NCBI GenBank assembly: GCA_903837135.1
Contig: CAILTK010000056.1
Span: 105,846-169,845 of the forward strand
From: an uncultured Caulobacterales bacterium
GTDB taxonomy: Bacteria; Pseudomonadota; Alphaproteobacteria; Caulobacterales; Caulobacteraceae
DNA: 64,000 nt
Direction: 5' to 3'
The notes under the pieces are model-generated. The model did not search any database. It worked only from the letters and a program-made list of their open reading frames with translations, and was not told the origin of the DNA. Below, in pieces: positions 17,462 to 26,463 of the stretch (position 1 is the stretch's first letter; every line of letters starts with the position of its first letter). The translations under genes and the position numbers were made by a program.

Positions 17462-18658
17462 GTGTTCGCAGACTTCGACGCCATCAAGGTCGGCGAGACG
17501 CGCTCGCTGACCCGCACCATCACCGAGGCCGACGTGCGCCGCTTCGCCGAGATGACCGGCGACGACAATCCGCTGCACGTCGATCGCGCCTACGCGGAGT
17601 CCACCAGCTTCAAGGACATCGTCGTCCATGGCATGCTGAGCGCCTCCTTCATCTCGACGGTGATCGGCACCCAGCTTCCCGGCCCCGGCGCCCTGTGGGT
17701 GGCGCAGAGCCTGGAGTTCCTGTTGCCGGTCCGCCTCGGCGACACGCTGACGATCACCTGCACCGTGACCGCCAAGCACGAGCGCGACCGGCTGCTGGAC
17801 CTGGACACGGCCATCACCAACCAGGCCGGCCGGCTGGTGCTCAGCGGCGCCGGCAAGGTGAAGGTGCTGGAGGTCCGCCCGGCGCCGGCCCTGGCCTCCG
17901 ATCCCGACCGCCGGCGCGTGGCCCTGGTTACGGGCGGCGGCGGCGGCATCGGCCGGGCGATCTGCCAGCGGCTGGCGCGGGACGGCCTCGATGTGGTGGT
18001 CGCCTACCGCGGCCGGGCCGACCGGGCCGACGCCGTGGTCGACGCCATCCAGGCGTTGGATGGGCCGGCCCGCGCCGTGGCCATTCAGGCCGATCTCGCC
18101 AGCCCTGACGGCGCCGGGGCCCTGGCCCGGCAGGCCGCCCAGGCGTTCGGCGCAGTGGACGTGCTGATCAACAACGCCTCGCCGGCCATCGGCGCCAAAC
18201 CGTTCGCCGAGATGGCCTGGGCCGACATCCAGGCGCACCTCGACGTGCAGGTCAAAGCCGCCTTCCTGCTCAGCCAGGCCTCCCTGCCCGCCATGGCGGA
18301 GCGGCGCTTCGGCCGCATCGTCAACATCACCTCGCAGGTGACCGACGGCGCCCCCACCGTCGCCTGGACCGCCTACGCCCTGGCCAAGTCGGCCCTCGCC
18401 ACGATGTCGCGCTACCTCGCCGCAGAAGTCGGTCCGTCCGGCGTGACGGTGAACTGTGTCGCACCCGGCATGACCGAGACCGCCCTGATCGGCGACATTC
18501 CGCAGAAGGCCCAGCTGATCGCCGCGCGGCAGACGCCGATGCGCCGGCTGGCCGCCCCCGAGGACATCGCCGCCGCCGTCGCCTACCTGGTCTCGACGGA
18601 GGCGGGCTTCGTCACCGGCCACACCCTCGCCGTGAACGGCGGGATGGTGATGCGGTGA
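17462..18658 (+). CDS. Fused MaoC-like dehydratase and SDR reductase
   Basis: A 398-residue two-domain enzyme. Residues about 1-140 form a MaoC/hot-dog (R)-specific enoyl hydratase with the motif 'FAEMTGDDNPLHVDRAYA' (the Asp and His are catalytic) and 'IVVHGMLSASF'. Residues about 150-398 are a complete SDR with TGGGGGIG, INNAS, a serine in 'NITSQV', YALAK and the FabG-like end 'AYLVSTEAGFVTGHTLAVNGG'. The fusion joins dehydration/hydration and ketoreduction on one acyl chain. I chose GTG 17462, preceded by GAGGG, because an earlier frame start at 17414 lies inside the KAS III gene. The fusion is unusual and worth noting. Confidence 0.88.
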   Translation: MFADFDAIKVGETRSLTRTITEADVRRFAEMTGDDNPLHVDRAYAESTSFKDIVVHGMLSASFISTVIGTQLPGPGALWVAQSLEFLLPVRLGDTLTITCTVTAKHERDRLLDLDTAITNQAGRLVLSGAGKVKVLEVRPAPALASDPDRRRVALVTGGGGGIGRAICQRLARDGLDVVVAYRGRADRADAVVDAIQALDGPARAVAIQADLASPDGAGALARQAAQAFGAVDVLINNASPAIGAKPFAEMAWADIQAHLDVQVKAAFLLSQASLPAMAERRFGRIVNITSQVTDGAPTVAWTAYALAKSALATMSRYLAAEVGPSGVTVNCVAPGMTETALIGDIPQKAQLIAARQTPMRRLAAPEDIAAAVAYLVSTEAGFVTGHTLAVNGGMVMR

Positions 18659-20442
18659 ACCGGCCCGTTCTGAACACGATGGCCCGCGCGCCCCTACAGG
18701 TGCTGGCCGACCCGGCGGCGTCGCTGGCCGAACTCATGGGCGCGGTGAACGCGATCGAAGCCGAGCCGTCGCCCGCCGCCGCCCACATCGGCGTCAGCGC
18801 GGGGGCCACGGTCGACCTTCTGGGCCTCTACCTGCGCCGCCACGCCCTCCTGGCGGGGGTCAGGCTTCAGGTCAGCCAGGGCAATTTCGACGACCCGATG
18901 GGCGACCTGGTCCGCTTCGCCGACGCCGGCGTCGATCACCTGCTGCTTCAGCCCTTCCTCGACACCTTCGAGCCGGCCTTCGAGGCCCGGGCGGGGCTGC
19001 TGACCGAGGCCGAGATCGATGCGCGCGAGGCCGAATTGCGCGGCCGCTGGCGCCTCGTGCTGCGGGGCGCTGCGGCGTTCCGGACCGTGATCCTCTGCGG
19101 ACTGCACCGGATCACCGCGCCCGTGGCCGGCGGCGACCGGCTGGACGCCGTGCTGGCGCGGCTGAACCAGGCGCTGCGCGAGGAGGCGGCCGCCCACGCC
19201 AACGTCCGCTTCCTCGACATGGCGAACCTCGCGGCCGGCGTCGGCCGGCTCCAGGCCTTCGACCTGCGCTTCTATCTGCGCAACGCCGCGCCCTATGCGC
19301 CGGCCCTGCTGGACGCCTGGGCGCGTCAGACCCTGGCCGTGACGCGGGCCTACGGGAGCCGTTTTCACAAGGCGCTGGTGCTCGACTGCGACAACACCCT
19401 GTGGGGCGGCGTGCTCGGCGAGGATCTGGCCAGCGGCGTCAGGCTCAGCCCGCAGAGCTACCCCGGCTCGGTGTTTCATCGGGCGCAGACCGAATTCCTG
19501 GCCCTGCAGCGCCAGGGCGTCCTGCTGTGCCTCTGCAGCAAGAACGACCCCGGCGAGGTCGACGCCATGCTCGAAGGCCACCCCGACATGGTGCTGCGTC
19601 CCGCCGACATCATCGCCAAGGAGGTCAACTGGTCGGACAAGGTCGAGAACCTGCGCCGGATCGCCCGCACCCTGAACATCGGCCTCGACAGCCTGGTGTT
19701 CCTCGACGATTCCGCCTTCGAGTGCGAAGCGGTGCGCAGCCAGTTGCCCGAGGTCGCCGTCTTCCAGGTCCCCGCCAGCCCGCCCGACTATCTGGCGGTG
19801 ATCGCCGCCATCAAGGACCTGTTCCTGGCCGGCGCCGCCGCTACCGACGGGGCCGCCAAGACCGAACAATACCGCCGGCGCGCCCAGGCGCTCGCCGAGC
19901 AACAGACCTTCGCCACCCAGGAGGACTATCTCGCCTCGCTCGGCCTGACGGTCACCCTCGCTCGCGACGACGCCGCCCGGGCCGCGCGGATCGCCGAACT
20001 CAGCCAGAAGTCCAATCAGTTCAACCTGACCACCGTCCGGTACGCCGCGCCGCAGATCGAAGCGCTGATGGCCGATCCGGAGGCGGCCGTCTGGTCGGTG
20101 GAGGTGGCCGACCGGTTCGGCGCCGCGGGCCTGACCGGGGTGGTGGTGGTGCGCTTCGGCGGTGAGGTCGCCACGATCGAGAGCCTGTTCATGAGCTGCC
20201 GGGTGCTCGGCCGCGGCGTCGAATTCGCCCTCTGGCCGACCGTCTTCGCGGACGCCGCGGCGCGCGGCGCCCGCCAGGTTCGCGCCAGCTTCCGGCCCAC
20301 CGCCAAGAACGCGCAGGCGGCGGACTTCTACGATCGCCTCGGCCTGCCGCTGATCGGCGAGACGGACGGCGTGCGCTCCTACGCGATCGCCCTCGCCGCC
20401 TTCGAAGCTCCCCCCTCTCCCTGGATCAAGGTGCTTGCATGA
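18655..20442 (+). CDS. FkbH-like HAD-IIIC family protein
   Basis: A 595-residue FkbH-type protein. The N-terminal third resembles the SGNH-like region of long FkbH proteins. The HAD phosphatase core has the nucleophile motif 'VLDCDNTLWGGVLGED' (Asp244, Asp246) and 'FLDDSAFECEAVR'. The C-terminal part (from about 440) is GNAT-like: 'ELSQKSNQFNLTTVRY' and 'IESLFMSCRVLGRGVEFAL'. FkbH enzymes take 1,3-bisphosphoglycerate, dephosphorylate it and load a glyceryl unit onto an acyl carrier protein. The next gene is an ACP, overlapping by ATGA, which fits. The GTG start overlaps the stop of the previous gene. Whether a glyceryl unit is really the substrate here is not known. Confidence 0.88.
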   Translation: MNRPVLNTMARAPLQVLADPAASLAELMGAVNAIEAEPSPAAAHIGVSAGATVDLLGLYLRRHALLAGVRLQVSQGNFDDPMGDLVRFADAGVDHLLLQPFLDTFEPAFEARAGLLTEAEIDAREAELRGRWRLVLRGAAAFRTVILCGLHRITAPVAGGDRLDAVLARLNQALREEAAAHANVRFLDMANLAAGVGRLQAFDLRFYLRNAAPYAPALLDAWARQTLAVTRAYGSRFHKALVLDCDNTLWGGVLGEDLASGVRLSPQSYPGSVFHRAQTEFLALQRQGVLLCLCSKNDPGEVDAMLEGHPDMVLRPADIIAKEVNWSDKVENLRRIARTLNIGLDSLVFLDDSAFECEAVRSQLPEVAVFQVPASPPDYLAVIAAIKDLFLAGAAATDGAAKTEQYRRRAQALAEQQTFATQEDYLASLGLTVTLARDDAARAARIAELSQKSNQFNLTTVRYAAPQIEALMADPEAAVWSVEVADRFGAAGLTGVVVVRFGGEVATIESLFMSCRVLGRGVEFALWPTVFADAAARGARQVRASFRPTAKNAQAADFYDRLGLPLIGETDGVRSYAIALAAFEAPPSPWIKVLA

Positions 20443-20675
20443 TCGATGAGGCCTTGCTCAAGCAGGTTATCGCGAGCGTACTCGGCGTACCGGTCGAGAC
20501 GATCGGCCCGGACGCCAGTTCGGACACCATCCCGGGCTGGGATTCGCTGAAACACATGAACCTGGTGCTGGCCCTCGAGCAGACCTTCGGGGTCGAGATC
20601 CCCGACGAGGACGCCGCGGAGATCACCTCCTACGCCCTGATCAAGGTCGTGCTGCAAGACCTTGTGGTTGACTAG
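20439..20675 (+). CDS. Acyl carrier protein (second)
   Basis: A 78-residue carrier protein with the phosphopantetheine serine in 'GWDSLKHMNLVLALEQTFGVEIPDED', a textbook ACP helix II. It overlaps the FkbH-like gene by 4 bases and ends 2 bases before the ligase. It is therefore the likely partner of those two enzymes, separate from the first ACP at 14.6 kb, which sits with the KAS III and reductases. Confidence 0.93.
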   Translation: MIDEALLKQVIASVLGVPVETIGPDASSDTIPGWDSLKHMNLVLALEQTFGVEIPDEDAAEITSYALIKVVLQDLVVD

Positions 20676-20677
20676 TC

Positions 20678-22018
20678 ATGGAGTGGCTGTTCGACCGTTT
20701 CGCCACCGCGCCGGACCGAGCGGCCTTCGTCCACGACGGGCGCGCCACCACCTACGGCGAGGCGATCGCGGCGATCGACGCCTTCGGCGCGACGCTGGAG
20801 CAGCAGGGCGTCCAGGCGGGCGACAAGGTGGCGGTCCTGGCCGACTACGCCCCCGCGGTCGTCTGCCTGATCCTGGCTTTGGCGCGCCGCGGCGCCATCG
20901 TCATCCCGCTCAGCCGCGCCGCGGTGGTCGAGGAGGACGCGGCCCTGCTCATCTCAGGCTGCGACTGGTTCGTGACGTTCGACCCCGAGAATCGGGACGC
21001 GAGCTTCGCCCGCCGCTCCATCCCGGTCGAGCACCCGTTGATCGCCGGGCTCGTCGCCGCCGGCCGGCCGGGCCTGATCCTGTTCTCGTCGGGCTCCAGC
21101 GGCGCGCCGAAGGCGATCCTCCACGACTTCGAACGGATCGCCGACAAGTTCCGCACGGCCCGCGCCGCGACCCGGGCCATCCCGTTCCTGATGATCGACC
21201 ATTTCGGCGGGATCAACACCGTGCTGGGCATCGCCAGCAGCCTCGGGACCGTGGTCACGGTCGCCGACCGCTCGGTGAACGCGGTGTGCGAGGCCATCGC
21301 CGCCCACCGCGTCGAACTCCTGCCCGCCACGCCGTCTTTCCTGACGCTGATGCTGGCGTCCGGCCTGCACCGCAAGCTCGACCTCTCCTCGCTGAAGCGC
21401 ATCACCTACGGCACCGAGGTCATGCCCCAGTCGACGCTGAACCGCCTGATCGAGGCCTTCCCCGGCGTCGAACTGCAACAGACCTATGGGCTCTCCGAAG
21501 TGGGCGTCCTGCGCTCGCAGTCGCGGCCCGACGGTTCGCTCTGGGTGCGGGTCGGCGGCGAGGGCTTCGAGACCGAGGTCCGCGACGGGATCCTGTGGAT
21601 CCGCTCGCGCTACGCCATGCTGGGCTACCTCAACGCCCCCTCGAACATCGACGCCGAGGGCTGGTTCAACACCCAGGACCGGGTGGAGGTGGATGGCGAT
21701 TACATCAAAATCCTCGGCCGGGTCACCGACATCATCAACGTGGGCGGCCAGAAGGTCTATCCGGCCGAGGTCGAGGATGTGATCCTGGCGCTCGACAACA
21801 TTCTCGACGTGGCCGTGATCGGCGAAGCCCACCCCCTGCTGGGCCAGATCGTGGTGGCCAAGGTCGCGCTGCAGGCTCCCGAGGATCCGGACGCCCTGAA
21901 GCGTCGAATCCGCATCGCCTGTCGCGCCGCCCTGTCCGCCTTCAAGGCGCCCTCCAAGGTGGTCGTCACCGAAGACTCCCTGCACACTGCCCGCCAGAAG
22001 AAGATCCGTCGTGCCTGA
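20678..22018 (+). CDS. AMP-dependent acyl-CoA/acyl-ACP ligase
   Basis: A 446-residue adenylate-forming enzyme. The P-loop 'LFSSGSSGAPKAILHDF', the 'QQTYGLSEVG' motif, the hinge 'ILGRVTDIINVGGQKVYPAEVE' and a C-terminal catalytic lysine in 'TARQKKIRRA' are all present, so it should activate a carboxylic acid as acyl-AMP and transfer it to a thiol. At 446 residues it is shorter than typical acyl-CoA synthetases, like the stand-alone ligases that load carrier proteins. It follows the second ACP after 2 bases, which is therefore the likely acceptor. It overlaps the glycosyltransferase gene by 8 bases. Confidence 0.88.
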   Translation: MEWLFDRFATAPDRAAFVHDGRATTYGEAIAAIDAFGATLEQQGVQAGDKVAVLADYAPAVVCLILALARRGAIVIPLSRAAVVEEDAALLISGCDWFVTFDPENRDASFARRSIPVEHPLIAGLVAAGRPGLILFSSGSSGAPKAILHDFERIADKFRTARAATRAIPFLMIDHFGGINTVLGIASSLGTVVTVADRSVNAVCEAIAAHRVELLPATPSFLTLMLASGLHRKLDLSSLKRITYGTEVMPQSTLNRLIEAFPGVELQQTYGLSEVGVLRSQSRPDGSLWVRVGGEGFETEVRDGILWIRSRYAMLGYLNAPSNIDAEGWFNTQDRVEVDGDYIKILGRVTDIINVGGQKVYPAEVEDVILALDNILDVAVIGEAHPLLGQIVVAKVALQAPEDPDALKRRIRIACRAALSAFKAPSKVVVTEDSLHTARQKKIRRA

Positions 22019-23768
22019 GGCATCCGCGTCCGCCGCCCCGCCCGATTTCGCGGTCTCCCTGCTGGGCCATGAGACCCATGAGCTGATGAACGCGGGCGCA
22101 GTCTGCCTGGCCGACGGCCGGGCCGCCGATGCGGAGGCCCTGTTCCGTGGCGCCGTCGTCCGACGCCCTTGGGACCCGGAGACCCGCTACCAGCTCGCCA
22201 GCGCCCAGATCGCCTGCGGCAGGCTCGACGAGGCTCTGCGCACGTTCGCCGAAGCCCGCGAGCAGCATGCGCGGATGATCCTGGAGCGCAACGCCCCCGA
22301 GGCCAACCGCACGGACGCCGATCCGCAGCGGCTCCTCGAACTCGCCGACGGGTTCTACGCCACCAACCAGATGGCCACCGCCGCGAGCCTGCTCCTGCGG
22401 CTGGTCGACGCCAATCCGGACGTGCCCGCCCTGCGCCTGCGCCTCGGCCTCGCCCTCCAGCACCAGGGCCGCATCGAAGAAGCCATCGCCGCCTTCGAGT
22501 CCCTCGAGCGCCGCTGGCCGAGCCCGGCGCATCATTCGTTTCTGGACTACGCCCGGGCGTTCCAACGGTCGACGCCGGACGCCATGTATCAGGAGGGATT
22601 GCGCTGGTGGAGCCGGCACGCGGCGCACCTGCCCAGAAGCAGGCCGCGCCGACTGTCCCGGCCGGACGGCAAGCTGCGCATCGGCTATTTCGCGCCGCAG
22701 TTCGACGAGCACCAGCTCACCAAATTCTTCCGGCCGGTGATCGAACATCACGACAAGGACCGATTCAGCATCGTCTGCTACGCCGGCGCCGCCCCCAGCG
22801 ACGCCACCGGATTCGCGATCCGCGGCTGCGCCGACCTCTGGCGCGACGTCTCGACCATGAACGACGAGACCTTCGCGCTGAAGGTCGCGGTGGACGAGGT
22901 GGACATCATGGTCGACCTGTGGGGTCACACCGCCGGCAACCGGCTCACCGCCTTCGCCCGCAGGCCCGCGCCGATCAACGTCTCGTGGCTGAACTACATC
23001 GAGACCACCGGCCTCAAGGCGTTCGACTACGTCCTGCACGCCGACGACTACGACCTGCCGGGCGCCCAGGCGCTGTTTACCGAAACCATCTATCCGATCG
23101 GTCCGGTGATCGCCCCGTTCCGGCAATTCCATGACATGCCGCCGGCCGGAGAGACGCCCATGCGGACGAACGGCTTTGCGACCCTCGGCTGTTTCGGCCA
23201 TCCGGCCAAGCTGACCCTCGAGGTGATCCAGGCCTGGTCCCGCATCCTCACCGCCGTCCCGACCGCCCGGCTGGTGCTGCGCTCGGGCTACTACCAGGAC
23301 CCCGCCCTGCAGCGCACCCTGCGGGCGCAGTTCGCGGCCTTCGGCGTCGGAGCCGAACGGATCGACTTCCCCGCCTTCGAGACCGGCGCGGCCTATCTGG
23401 CCACCTACCGCACCGTCGACCTGATCCTCGACCCGTTCCCCTACCAGGGGCTGACGACCACCCTCGACGCGGTCTCGGCGGGGATTCCGGTGCTGACCTG
23501 GGAAGGCCAGCACATGCACGTGCGCATCGGGGCCGTCACCCTGCGGGCCTGCGGCCTCGACGACCTCATCACCCCGACGCTCGACGCCTATGTCGAGACC
23601 GCCGTGGCGCTGGCCCGCGACCCGGCGCGACTCGGCGCCCTGCGCGCGCGCGTTCGCCCGGGATTCGAGCGCTCTCCCTATCGCGACGAGGCGGGCTTCA
23701 CCCGCAGGCTCGAGGCCGCCTTCGAGGCCATGGCCGCAGAGCATGACGCAGCCCCTCAGGCCGCTTAG
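22011..23768 (+). CDS. TPR-containing GT41 (OGT/SPINDLY-like) protein glycosyltransferase
   Basis: A 585-residue soluble glycosyltransferase. Residues about 20-180 hold TPR-like helices (DAEALFRGAVVRRPWDPETRYQLASAQI; ALRLRLGLALQHQGRIEEAIAAF). Residues about 215-575 are the two Rossmann halves of an O-GlcNAc-transferase-like GT41 domain, with 'LRIGYFAPQFDEHQLTKFF', 'VDLWGHTAGNRLTAFARRPAPINVSWLNYIETTG' and the donor-site 'LILDPFPYQGLTTTLDAVSAGIPVLTWEGQHMHVRIGAVTLRACGL'. In Caulobacter crescentus a protein of this architecture, FlmG, glycosylates flagellins. The GTG start at 22011 overlaps the ligase gene. It is the likely end user of the sugar made by this cluster; the target protein is not encoded in the window. 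Confidence 0.9.
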   Translation: MPEASASAAPPDFAVSLLGHETHELMNAGAVCLADGRAADAEALFRGAVVRRPWDPETRYQLASAQIACGRLDEALRTFAEAREQHARMILERNAPEANRTDADPQRLLELADGFYATNQMATAASLLLRLVDANPDVPALRLRLGLALQHQGRIEEAIAAFESLERRWPSPAHHSFLDYARAFQRSTPDAMYQEGLRWWSRHAAHLPRSRPRRLSRPDGKLRIGYFAPQFDEHQLTKFFRPVIEHHDKDRFSIVCYAGAAPSDATGFAIRGCADLWRDVSTMNDETFALKVAVDEVDIMVDLWGHTAGNRLTAFARRPAPINVSWLNYIETTGLKAFDYVLHADDYDLPGAQALFTETIYPIGPVIAPFRQFHDMPPAGETPMRTNGFATLGCFGHPAKLTLEVIQAWSRILTAVPTARLVLRSGYYQDPALQRTLRAQFAAFGVGAERIDFPAFETGAAYLATYRTVDLILDPFPYQGLTTTLDAVSAGIPVLTWEGQHMHVRIGAVTLRACGLDDLITPTLDAYVETAVALARDPARLGALRARVRPGFERSPYRDEAGFTRRLEAAFEAMAAEHDAAPQAA

Positions 23769-23780
23769 GGCTGCTTCGCT

Positions 23781-25055
23781 TCACCCGTCGCCGTGGAACA
23801 GGCCGAGGTCGAGCCGGCGCACCGCGCCCGGGCGCTGCACGGCCGGCGGCGGCGGAAGGCCAGCCGCCCTCAGGTAATCGGCCGCCCGCTCATCGAAGCT
23901 GAAACCGGTCGCCACCAGCGCATTGCATCGCTCGACCAGGGCCAGGCGCTCGTCCTCGTGCCGCAGGAAGTGGGCGCACAGCGTCTCCAGCTCGTCGAGG
24001 TCGCGATAGGTCGGTATCGGGCAGTCGGCGCCGAACACGCGGTAGAGGTCGGAGCTCGGGCTGCGCTGGGTGATCATCAGGGCGTTGGACGCCATGACGT
24101 CGATCACCCGGTACTGGACGGCGTCGTTGATGGTGTGCGCCTGGGGCAGGTTGATGGAGACCTTCGAGGCGTTGTAGACGCGCCGCAGGTCCGCGTGGGT
24201 GGCCGGCGCCGGACCCGGCCGCAAGGCCTTCAGCACCGGGGCGCTATGGCTGAGCAGCCTCTGCCAGTTGGCGTTGCCGAACAGCGCCAGGCCGTGGGGC
24301 GCCAGCCGCTCCACCGTCGCGACCCGGCTGCGATTGGTAAGGATGTTCTGCATCTGCACCTGGAAATAGTCGAAGGTCCAGGGCAGGTTGGCGATCAGGG
24401 CGGCGTCGCCGCCGTTCTCGGCCTGGACCGACTTCAGGTCGCCGTCGCGGGCCACCAGATCCAGGCATTTCGCGGTCAGGGCGTGGTATTCCGGAAACTC
24501 GGCGACGAGCTTCAAATAAAGATCGAGGTTGGCGTCGCCGACATAGCTCGCCACCCAGGAGATCGGAAAGTTCGCGGGCGCCCCGCGCGCCTCCAGGTCG
24601 ATGCGCGTCGCCGGCAGGGTGAAGTACAGCCGTCCGTCGACGTCCTTCACCTGCTCGCGGATCCGGCGCTCCAGCGCCGACGACATGGCGAAAATCTCGA
24701 CGTCCTTGCGGAACACCTCCCACGGGCCGGTGCGGAAATAGTCGAACAGGTGCTCGGGCTCGTCGACGATCACCGTCACCACGCGGCCGCGCAGGGCGCC
24801 CATGATCTGCGGGATCAGCATCGAATTGTTGAAGGCGACGACGGCGTCGTAGTCCTGGGCGGCGATGAACCGCTGGAGCATGCGCAGCGAGACCTTGCTG
24901 TTGAGGCCGTAGATGCCGTATTCGCCCGAGAGCTGATTGCCGAGATAGACGTCCACGTCCGCGCCAGTCCGCGCCAGCGAGTCGATCGTCTCCGTCATGT
25001 AGGCGTCGGTCTGCAGCTGCGGATTCCACGCATAGCCAAAGAACGCCAATTTCAT
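23781..25055 (-). CDS. CgeB-like glycosyltransferase
   Basis: A 424-residue protein starting 'MKLAFFGYAWNPQLQTDAYMTETIDSLARTGADVDVYLGN', a GT-B N-terminal Rossmann start. The C-terminal half resembles the CgeB/Glyco_trans_1_2 family: 'VSINLPQAHTINDAVQYRVIDVMASNALMITQRS', 'YRDLDELETLCAHFLRHEDERLALVERCNALV'. It probably transfers a sugar from a nucleotide donor. It converges on the GT41 gene with only 12 bases between, so a shared bidirectional stop is likely. Its acceptor is unknown; a role in the same surface or flagellin glycan is inferred from position. Confidence 0.75.
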   Translation of the reverse strand: MKLAFFGYAWNPQLQTDAYMTETIDSLARTGADVDVYLGNQLSGEYGIYGLNSKVSLRMLQRFIAAQDYDAVVAFNNSMLIPQIMGALRGRVVTVIVDEPEHLFDYFRTGPWEVFRKDVEIFAMSSALERRIREQVKDVDGRLYFTLPATRIDLEARGAPANFPISWVASYVGDANLDLYLKLVAEFPEYHALTAKCLDLVARDGDLKSVQAENGGDAALIANLPWTFDYFQVQMQNILTNRSRVATVERLAPHGLALFGNANWQRLLSHSAPVLKALRPGPAPATHADLRRVYNASKVSINLPQAHTINDAVQYRVIDVMASNALMITQRSPSSDLYRVFGADCPIPTYRDLDELETLCAHFLRHEDERLALVERCNALVATGFSFDERAADYLRAAGLPPPPAVQRPGAVRRLDLGLFHGDG

Positions 25056-25299
25056 GCGATCCGCCTCCGCGACGAGCCTGGCTCGCCGCCGGCGACTCAG
25101 GAGGCGACCAGCCTATCGGACAAAGCCGAAGGCCGCATCCGGAGCAGCTCGTCCCCAGGCCCCGGACGGATCGGGGCGCCGGCCCTCGCGCACCGCGCCC
25201 TTGCCGAGGCCGGGCGCGGCGTCGCAGCCTCACACCGTCTGTTAGGTAGAGGCCGCGCATAAGGGGGGCGAGCGGACTCCCGCGCAACCCTGGTCCCGG

Positions 25300-26412
25300 A
25301 TGATGCCGCAGAACCTCAAGGCCTTGACCGCGCTGCGCTTCTTTGCCGCGATGTGGGTGGTGATCTTCGATTTCTGGCCCGCCCTGGGTCGGCCGATGCC
25401 GGCGTTCATCGCCAAGGGCTATCTCGGCGTCGAGCTGTTCTTCGTCCTGTCCGGCTTCATCCTCAGCCATGTCTACCTCGGCGCCGTCGGCGAACGGAGG
25501 TTCAGCTATCCCGGCTTCCTGTGGGCGCGCCTCGCGCGGGTCTATCCTGTTCATCTCGCCACCTTGGCCCTGATGGGCGCGATGGTCGGCGCGGCGATCC
25601 TGGTCGGCCTGCCGGCCGGCGACAAGGTGCTCGTCTGGTCTTCGCTTCCCGCCCAGCTGACCCTGACCCAGGCGTGGGGTCTGGCGCCGCTCGGCGGCTG
25701 GAACCACCCCTCCTGGTCGATCTCGGCGGAATGGTTCGCCTACCTGGCCTTTCCCGGCTTCGCCTGGCTGGCGTGGCGACTGCGCGCCCGGCCGAGACTG
25801 GCCGTGGGACTGGCGGTGCTTCTGGTCGCCGCGCTGGAATCGGCCTTTGCCCGGCTGGCCGGATTTCCCCTTACCCAGGCGACGATCGCCTGGGGCGCCT
25901 TGCGCATCGTGCCCTGCTTCAGCCTGGGCTGCGCTGTCTTCCTGCTGTGGGCGTCCCATCCGGTCCGGACGTCGCGCACGGCGCTGGTCGTCTGCGCGAT
26001 GGCGATGGCGGCGATCGTCGGCGCGGCCCAGGTCGCGGCGCCCGATTGGATCTCGGTCGCCCTTTTCGGCGCGCTGCTGTTCGGATTGGCCAGCGTGTCC
26101 GGCGCCGGTTCGACGTTTCTGACCTCACCGGTCTGGACGTATTTGGGCGAGATCAGCTTCTCGATCTACATGGTCTGCATTCCCTGGCAGCTGGCGTCCG
26201 GCAAGCTCCTGGATCACCTGCTGGCCGGCGGCGGCCCGGCGCCCCTATGGCTATGGCTGATGCAGGTCCTGGGCGTCGTCCCCTTGGCGATAGTGATCCA
26301 CCACCTCGTCGAGCGTCCCGCGCGGGACACCATGCGGCGCCACGGCGTTCCTTTCGGGCTTGGAAGGGCGTCGCCAGCGCCTCCCTTCGCCCCGGCGTTG
26401 GGAAGCCGCTGA
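25300..26412 (+). CDS. Acyltransferase 3 (OafA/YrhL-type) membrane protein
   Basis: A 370-residue integral membrane O-acyltransferase. It opens with the family sequence 'LKALTALRFFAAMWVVIFDFWP', where the usual histidine after WVV is replaced by aspartate (VIFDF). 'KGYLGVELFFVLSGFILSHVY' and 'FLWARLARVYPVHL' follow, and about ten hydrophobic helices are visible. The family acylates sugars at the membrane (O-antigen, Nod factor, peptidoglycan). The start is ATG 25300 or 25303. The odd residue is in the region where family members carry the essential H of the R-x-x-x-H pattern, so activity should be checked. Confidence 0.87.
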   Translation: MMPQNLKALTALRFFAAMWVVIFDFWPALGRPMPAFIAKGYLGVELFFVLSGFILSHVYLGAVGERRFSYPGFLWARLARVYPVHLATLALMGAMVGAAILVGLPAGDKVLVWSSLPAQLTLTQAWGLAPLGGWNHPSWSISAEWFAYLAFPGFAWLAWRLRARPRLAVGLAVLLVAALESAFARLAGFPLTQATIAWGALRIVPCFSLGCAVFLLWASHPVRTSRTALVVCAMAMAAIVGAAQVAAPDWISVALFGALLFGLASVSGAGSTFLTSPVWTYLGEISFSIYMVCIPWQLASGKLLDHLLAGGGPAPLWLWLMQVLGVVPLAIVIHHLVERPARDTMRRHGVPFGLGRASPAPPFAPALGSR

Positions 26413-26463
26413 TCGGATCCACCGCATGCGGATTTCACGACGGGCAGGATCGCGACGGCGCCG

